A stretch of DNA of 10,039 bases from Acidobacteriota bacterium (GTDB lineage: Bacteria; Acidobacteriota; Thermoanaerobaculia; Multivoradales; UBA5704). The notes under the pieces were generated by a model. The model saw only the letters and a program-made list of their open reading frames with translations, did not search any database and had not been told where the DNA came from. Positions 6,009-10,039 of this stretch are shown here, piece by piece (position 1 is the first letter of the stretch; every line of letters starts with the position of its first letter). The stretch covers positions 7,272-17,310 of the forward strand of contig QHVW01000929.1 of assembly GCA_003223675.1 (NCBI GenBank), in the 5' to 3' direction. A program made the position numbers and the translations under genes.

Positions 6009-6910
6009 CTGCAGGCCCAGCGCCCCCAGGAGGCCGATGTCGCGCATCCTTTCGCGCACCAGCACCACCAGCGTCGAGGCCACGTTGAAGGTGGAGACGA
6101 GGACGATCAGCCCGAGGACCACGAAGAGGGCGATCTGCTGCAGCTTGAGCGCCGTGAACAGCTCGCGGTTGAGCTGCCGCCAGTCGGTGACCACGAAGTC
6201 CGGCTGCAGGATGCTGGACACGGCGTCGGCGATGCGCGGCGCCTCCTCGGGGTCCGCCACCGTGAATTCCAGGAGGTCCACCGCGGTCTGCCCTCCCATC
6301 AGGCGCTCCACCAGCGGGCGGTCGAGCAGCACCCAACTGCGGTCGAACTCGGCGAAGCCGGTGGCGAACGTCCCCGAGACGCGGACGCTCTGATAGCGGA
6401 AGCGCGGCCTCCCCTCCTCGAAGCCGAGAGCCACCAGGCGCAGGATCTCTCCCGGTTTCGCGCTCAGGCGGTCGGCCAGGTCCTTTCCCAGCACGGCGGA
6501 GGGGATCATCCCGTCCGCGGACGGGCGGAGCTGCTCCGCCGTGGCCGTGAGCTGCCCGCCTCCGGGATCGACGCCGCGCAGCACCACCTCCAGCCCCTGC
6601 GGCACCTTGGCGCTGGAGAGCGATCCCTGCCCGTAGGCCACGCGGCCCAGCCGTCGTACCCCGGGGATGGCCAGCAGCTTCTGCCGGCGCTCGGGGGAGA
6701 GCGCTCCGGTCTCGCCGCCCACCGGATAGGCGATCACGGCGGCGTTGCCCCGCACGAGCTTGCTCTGGAGGTCCTGCCGGTAGCCGGTCATCAGGGCCAT
6801 GGCGATGATCATCGCCATCACCCCCAGCGCGGTCGAGAGCAGCGCCGCCCGCGCCGTGCCGTCCAGCAGCCGGCTGTGCCGCCCGCGCAGGAACCGCCAG
6901 GCGATCACCC

Positions 6911-6999
6911 ACGGGAGAGGGCCGGCAGGGATGCCTTTCTCCCCCTCTCCCGGGAAGGGAGGGCGGGAGGGGACGGGAGAGGGGGCCGGGGGGTGAGGG
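6911..6999. repeat. REP-like GC-rich palindromic repeat between carA and the permease
   Basis: A perfect 12-base inverted repeat, CCCCCTCTCCCG (6941-6952) and CGGGAGAGGGGG (6974-6985), is separated by 21 bases. The motif ACGGGAGAGGGCCGG at 6911-6925 recurs with two extra G at 6973-6989. This composition (CCTCTCCC.../...GGGAGAGG with CCGGCC) is like dispersed intergenic repeats found in many GC-rich bacterial genomes. Here it is read through in the permease frame as Pro/Gly-rich sequence. Whether other copies exist in this genome cannot be seen from one window. Confidence 0.65.
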
Positions 7000-7000
7000 C

Positions 7001-7931
7001 TCATCGCCGCGCCGTCGCGTCGAGGAAGCGGTCGAACAGGAACGAGGCGTCGTGCGGGCCGGGGGCGGCCTCCGGGTGGTACTGCACGGACCACACCGGC
7101 TTGTCCGAGACGGCGAAGGCTGGTGATCGCCACCTTGCCCGTCTCGATGTCGCGCACCGGCTGGTTCCCCCCATGGTGGCCGAACTTGAGCTTGAAGGTG
7201 CGCCCGCCCAGGGCCAGACCGAGGAGCTGATGACCCAGGCAGATGCCGAAGACCGGCACCCGCGCCGCCACCAGCTCGCGGACGTTCTCGATGATCCCGG
7301 TCAGCGGCTCCGGATCGCCCGGCCCGTTCGACAGCACCACGCCGTCCACCGGCAGCGCCAGCACGTCCTTGGCCGGCGTGCGGGCCGGCAGCACCGTGAG
7401 CCGCGCCCCGCGCTCGGCCAGCGAGCGGAGGATGTTCGCCTTCACTCCGAAGTCGTAGACCGCGAGATGGCGCCGCTCCTCCCCCACCGCCGGGATCTCG
7501 TAGGACGCGGCGCAGGTCACCTCGTCCACCAGCGCCCGCCCCTCCATGGTGGGGAACGCGGCCACCTCAGCGGACAGGGCCTCGACGTCGGAGCGCTCGG
7601 TGGTGAGCACCCCCCGCAGGGCGCCGCGCTCGCGCAGCCGCCGCACCACGGCGCGGGTGTCGAGCCCCTGGAGGGCCGGCACGCCGTGGCGCCGCAGGTA
7701 GGAGACCAGGCTCTCGTCCCCCACCGAGCCCGAGAAGCGGGCGGTGAACTGCCGGGCGATGAACCCCTCGACCCACGGCCGCTCCGACTCGGCGACCTCG
7801 GGCGTGGTGCCGTAGTTGCCGATGTGCGGCTGGGTCACCTCGCCGAAGCGGGTGCCGGGCGAGACGGCCTCGCCCTCGAACACGGAGCCGTCCTCCAGGA
7901 CAAGCAGGCCGGTGGATGGGGATGCTTTCAA
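7001..7931 (-). pseudogene. carA: Carbamoyl-phosphate synthase small subunit gene with two internal deletions
   Basis: CarA releases ammonia from glutamine for carbamoyl-phosphate synthesis (arginine and pyrimidines). The domain order is recognisable. The N-terminal small-chain domain has LLVLEDGSVFEGE, PHIGNYG and SYLRRHGVPALQGLDTR. The class I glutaminase domain has AVYDFGVKANILRSL, LSNGPGDPEPL, FGICLGHQLLGLALGG with nucleophile Cys231, and KFGHHGGNQPV. Two faults are seen. After GEV (7836) about 25 residues, normally including N-T-x-M-T-G-Y-Q-E, are missing in frame. After AITS (7119) about 30 residues are missing and the frame shifts; the tail WSVQYHPEAAPGPHDASFLF, with the catalytic His-Glu, continues in another frame to TGA at 7001. 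The TTG start (7931) is chosen for its GAGGAG eight bases upstream. No carB is present here. As written, no functional CarA could be made. Confidence 0.85.
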
Positions 7932-7939
7932 AAGCGGGG

Positions 7940-7945
7940 CTCCTC
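7940..7945 (-). promoter_or_regulatory. Ribosome binding site supporting a TTG start for carA
   Basis: Read on the minus strand, GAGGAG (7945-7940) is eight bases before TTG (7931-7929). The family usually begins about 8-10 residues before the LLVLEDG segment, which agrees with this start. The in-frame start at 8051 would add 40 unrelated residues and overlap the leader of the divergent gene. Confidence 0.6.
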
Positions 7946-7984
7946 GAATCCGGGGAGACGTTTCCCCCGGAGGCCGCGACAGGG

Positions 7985-7990
7985 TATCAT
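7985..7990 (+). promoter_or_regulatory. Possible -10 box for the exported-protein gene
   Basis: TATCAT (five of six to the consensus) lies 44 bases before the ATG at 8035. TTTCCC at 7961-7966, 18 bases upstream, is only a weak -35. The 103-bp gap between the divergent carA and exported-protein starts must hold promoters for both; none is clear on the carA side. Confidence 0.35.
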
Positions 7991-8034
7991 GGGGCGCTTT
8001 TTGTAGAGAGGAAACCACGTAGGAGGAATCACGT

Positions 8035-8782
8035 ATGCGGTGCTCACGCATCTCGCGTCCGGCCCTGCTCGCTCTGCTCGCCCTCGTCGCCGGGGCCTCG
8101 CTGCTGCTGGCGGCCGCGGCCTATACGATCGTCCTCAAGGACGGCCATACCCTGATCGCCAAGGAGAAGTACACGGTCAAGAACGGCAAGGCGATCATCA
8201 CCCTGATCAGCGGCACCCAGACGTCCGTGCCCGTGGACCAGATCGACGTCCCGAAGACGGAGCAGGCGAACAAGCTCGGCCTGGGCACCGGCGTGCTGGT
8301 CCCCGGCTCCCCCCAGGACGTCGGGACCGTGCCCGCCCAGCCGCGGAAGGACGAGACCCTGGCCGACCTCATCCACAAGCAGGGGGCCGGTCCGCGCGAC
8401 GTGCCGGGGAGCAAGCGCCAGAAGGATCAGCCGCCCGCCGCCGGCAAGCTCGTGAAGACCAAGGCCGGCTTCAACGACCTCTCGGCCTTCCCCCGCAAGC
8501 CCTACTCCCACGCCGACGTCACCGCCCAGCTCCAGCAGTTCTTCCATGCCCAGGGGTTCGACGGGGTGGAGATCTGGGAGGGAACGCAGGCGGACCGCCC
8601 GCTGATCGAGATCACCGCGAGCTCGGAAGGCCCCCAACCGGGTGTCCGCCTTCGAGGTGCTGCTCGCCACGACCGCCCGCGAACGGGCCGGCCAGTTCGA
8701 GCTCACCCCCGAGATGGCGACCGATCTGGTCTCCAAGAAACTGGATGTGACGGCGTTTTTCGTGCGGAACGTGCAGTTCTAG
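8035..8782 (+). CDS. Exported protein of unknown function, frameshifted by one C at 8631-8635
   Basis: The start is well supported by AGGAGG eight bases before ATG. Residues 1-28 form a Sec signal peptide: Arg at 3 and 6, hydrophobic LLALLALVAGASLLLAAAA, and probable cleavage near AAA-Y. The mature protein opens with a short beta-rich motif (TIVLKDGHTLIAKEKYTV). A Lys/Pro/Gln-rich middle follows, then a C-terminal part with HADVTAQLQQFFHAQGFDG. At codon 199-201 a run of five C breaks the frame. If one C is removed, the text reads SSEGPNRVSAFEVLLATTAR and continues to FFVRNVQF and TAG at 8780-8782, about 248 residues in total. The downstream frame has clean codon use, so the frameshift is recent or a sequencing error. 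Left uncorrected, the frame runs on antisense into the next gene and stops at 8901. The protein is probably periplasmic; I do not recognise the family. Confidence 0.75.
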
Positions 8783-8801
8783 GACGGAGAGGGGCAGGGG
8801 A

Positions 8802-9146
8802 TTACGAAGGCACCTCCGCCTCCTCCTCCCCCTCCTCCGGATGGAGCCCCAGGTACTTCTCCACGTCCATCCCCACCCGCTGCTGGAAGCGCTGGCGGTA
8901 GCTCTCCACCTCGCCGACGGCCTCGTCCAGGAAGATCCGCTCGACGCGGAAGAGGGGGACGAACATCGTCGAGAGGCCCAGCGTCTGGTCCCCCTTGCGG
9001 ACCGCCTGGGCCATCCAGTCGTCGAAGCTCGAGACGTTGATGCCGCGCAGCATCACCCCCGCCACGCCGAGCTCCTGGAGAATTCCCCAGAATTTCTCGG
9101 TCGGATTGACCAGATGGACGATCACCAGCGAGCCGGGACGGATCAC
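8802..9146 (-). CDS. Conserved 114-residue protein downstream of methylmalonyl-CoA epimerase
   Basis: This is a small soluble protein. It starts at GTG overlapping the mce stop (GTGA), so it is translationally coupled to it. The first half reads RPGSLVIVHLVNPTEKFWG and VAGVMLRGINVSSFDDW, which look like beta strands of a compact RNA- or ligand-binding barrel. Then come LSTMFVPLFRVERIFLDE and a helix (VESYRQRFQQRVGMDVEKYL). The acidic tail is EEGEEEAEVPS. The IVHLVNPTEKFWG and RVERIFLDE segments look like conserved family blocks, but I know no function for them. Its place at the end of a meaB-mce operon suggests a link to methylmalonyl-CoA metabolism or simply co-expression. The gene ends 19 bases from the convergent exported-protein gene, with no terminator visible between them. 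Confidence 0.8.
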   Translation of the reverse strand: MIRPGSLVIVHLVNPTEKFWGILQELGVAGVMLRGINVSSFDDWMAQAVRKGDQTLGLSTMFVPLFRVERIFLDEAVGEVESYRQRFQQRVGMDVEKYLGLHPEEGEEEAEVPS

Positions 9147-9577
9147 GTCAATTCGCCCCTCCCACCTCCGGGGTGGTGAGGGTCTCCTTCCGACAGCTCC
9201 AGCAGCACCCCGCCCGCGCTCTTGGGATGGACGAACTGCACCCAGCAGCCTCCCGCCCCGCGGGTGGGCTCGGGACGGAGCACCTGATAGCCGGCCGCGC
9301 GCAGGCGGGCGTCGTCGGCGCGGACGTCGTCGCTCCCCAGGCAGAGATGGTGGATGCCGGGCCCCCTCTTCTCCAGGAATCTGGCGATGGGGGAATCGTC
9401 CGACGTGGGCTCCAGCAGCTCGATGCGCGACTCGCCGCAGGGGATCAGCGCCACGCGCACCCCCTCGTGCGGCACCTCCTCGATGGCCTCGACGTGGAGC
9501 CCCATCGCTTCGTAGAGCCGCTTGGCCTCGTCGATCGAGCGCACCGCGATCCCCACGTGGTCGATCTTGCCGATCAT
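9143..9577 (-). CDS. mce: Methylmalonyl-CoA epimerase
   Basis: This 144-residue member of the vicinal oxygen chelate (glyoxalase) superfamily interconverts the 2R and 2S forms of methylmalonyl-CoA in propionate and odd-chain or branched-chain catabolism. Two beta-alpha-beta-beta-beta modules are visible: residues 1-57 (KIDHVGIAVRSIDEA through SRIELLEP) and about 73-129 (GIHHLCLGSDD through GGVLLELSE). Probable metal ligands are His7, Glu53, His76 or His77 and Glu127, by their places in the modules. The C-terminus extends about 14 residues past the last strand and is rich in His, Pro and Gly. The ATG overlaps the meaB stop (ATGA), and its own stop overlaps the next start, giving a three-gene coupled operon. 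The direct neighbour meaB, a partner of methylmalonyl-CoA mutase, supports the call over a generic glyoxalase. Confidence 0.92.
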   Translation of the reverse strand: MIGKIDHVGIAVRSIDEAKRLYEAMGLHVEAIEEVPHEGVRVALIPCGESRIELLEPTSDDSPIARFLEKRGPGIHHLCLGSDDVRADDARLRAAGYQVLRPEPTRGAGGCWVQFVHPKSAGGVLLELSEGDPHHPGGGRGELT

Positions 9578-10039
9578 GCCATCCTCTCCTCCGTCGGCCC
9601 GGCCGGCCCCTCCTCGGCGGCCAGCTCGACTCCCTCCTCGCGGGCGTCCTCCAGGACCCCGGCGAACAGCCGGTCCGCCACCTGGTAGGGGTCGACCTTC
9701 CGCTCGTGCCCGCGCTCGACCTCGCGGTCCACGCCCAGCACCCGGTCGGCGGCGGCCACCACCCGCTCCTTGAGGATCGTCTCCACCCGCAGCCGCAGGT
9801 GGGAGCGGCGGCGGCGGTCGATCTCGCCGCTGGTCATCATGTAGTCCCGGTGCCGCTCGATCTCGGCCAGGAGCTTGTCCACCCCCTCGTCGCGCGCCGC
9901 CACGGTCTTGACGATGGGCGGCAGCCAGTCCCCGTGCTCGCCGATTGACAGCATCATCTGGAGGTCCTTGGCGGTCTTCTCCACCCCGTCGCGGTCGGCC
10001 TTGTTGACCACGAAGACGTCGGCGATCTCCAGGATCCCC
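9574..10039 (-). CDS. meaB: MeaB/ArgK-family GTPase, C-terminal part (partial)
   Basis: The gene runs in from the right edge and stops at TGA 9574-9576. About 154 residues are visible. They include the end of the G domain with the guanine-specificity motif NKAD (in VFVVNKADRDG), TVAARDEGVDKLLAEIERHRDYM (the segment with the G5-like region), and the C-terminal helical dimerisation arm (RRRRSHLRLRVETIL, DPYQVADRLFAGVL). The P-loop and switch regions lie outside the window. MeaB-type G3E GTPases protect and load the B12 cofactor of methylmalonyl-CoA mutase, and the adjacent epimerase agrees with this role rather than the older lysine/arginine/ornithine transport name. A start at 10011 within the fragment would be wrong, because the frame continues upstream through GILEIADVF. 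Confidence 0.9.
   Translation of the reverse strand, partial: GILEIADVFVVNKADRDGVEKTAKDLQMMLSIGEHGDWLPPIVKTVAARDEGVDKLLAEIERHRDYMMTSGEIDRRRRSHLRLRVETILKERVVAAADRVLGVDREVERGHERKVDPYQVADRLFAGVLEDAREEGVELAAEEGPAGPTEERMA

Larger units (their letters stand above)
5770..7004 (-). pseudogene. LolC/LolE-family ABC permease gene, frame broken near 6009
   Basis: The product would be an inner-membrane permease that helps extract lipoproteins for transfer to the outer membrane. The N-terminal part reads VIAWRFLRGRHSRLL and ALGVMAMIIAMALMTGY (first membrane helix). A periplasmic domain follows, with FVVTDWRQLNRELFTALKL, and then a second helix (VVLGLIVLVSTFNVASTLV). After RERMRDIGLLGALGLQ the frame fails at about 6009. 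The C-terminal 79 residues (LLGVLFGAG through SALRYE, TGA at 5770) lie in another frame, and roughly 25 residues normally found between are missing. The start is either ATG 7004, overlapping the carA stop as ATGA, or GTG 6908, which fits the family N-terminus better; the 32 codons between are Pro/Gly-rich and come from a repeat. No ATPase (LolD) gene is in the window. LolC versus LolE cannot be decided. Confidence 0.8.

Noticed and set aside
6876..8006. A 376-residue plus-strand open frame across the carA region
   Set aside because: It is antisense to clear CarA motifs and begins inside the GC-rich repeat. There is no protein-like pattern.
5871..8051. A single 726-residue minus-strand frame joining CarA to a LolC/E-type permease, as a novel fusion enzyme
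   Set aside because: The join arises because the carA frame slips after 7119. The real CarA tail and its TGA at 7001-7003 are preserved in another frame, and the permease start overlaps that stop. It is two damaged genes, not a fusion.
8783..8801. Shared terminator between the convergent exported-protein and 114-residue genes
   Set aside because: The 19-base gap shows neither a stem-loop nor a T-run.

Overview
This is a GC-rich bacterial window with strong G/C preference at third codon positions. It has no tRNA, rRNA, CRISPR array or transposase. The gene content suits a diderm bacterium: a TonB/ExbB/ExbD energy-transducing operon, a LolC/E-type lipoprotein-release permease, and a methylmalonyl-CoA epimerase/MeaB pair. 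The TPR gene - tonB - exbB - exbD - exbD order, and a small conserved protein next to the epimerase, recall Acidobacteriota. That placement is my inference from gene style, not something the sequence proves.

Layout. Positions 1-2513 (+) hold an operon: the end of a probable TPR protein gene, tonB, exbB and two exbD paralogues. It closes with a clear intrinsic terminator at 2545-2586. A small TPR-like gene (2607-3074, -) is divergent from a 602-residue TPR protein with two cyclic-nucleotide-binding domains (3223-5031, +). Positions 5032-6008 form an unusual patch. A 237-bp copy of the 3' end of the permease gene lies on each side of a MazF/PemK-type toxin gene and its antitoxin gene, whose beginning is missing. 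Next, on the minus strand, are the permease gene (5770-7004) and carA (7001-7931), both broken in this sequence. On the plus strand, 8035-8782 encodes an exported protein of unknown function with a one-base frameshift. The last part (8802-10039, -) is a tightly overlapped operon of meaB (partial), methylmalonyl-CoA epimerase and a conserved 114-residue unknown.

How the genes work together. The first operon would use the proton-motive force to drive TonB-dependent outer-membrane transport, with the two ExbDs perhaps serving different partners. The last operon supports methylmalonyl-CoA mutase (propionate/branched-chain metabolism). The cNMP/TPR protein looks like a signalling scaffold rather than a transcription factor.

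Main surprise. Between 5270 and 8635 there are several breaks in otherwise well-conserved genes. carA lacks two blocks of about 25-30 codons. The permease lacks one block of similar size, exactly at the edge of the 237-bp repeat. The antitoxin lacks its N-terminus at the other copy of that same edge. The exported protein has one extra C in a C-run. Either this locus has been rearranged around a toxin-antitoxin insertion, or the assembly is faulty here. The sequence alone cannot separate these two, and both are set out in the findings.
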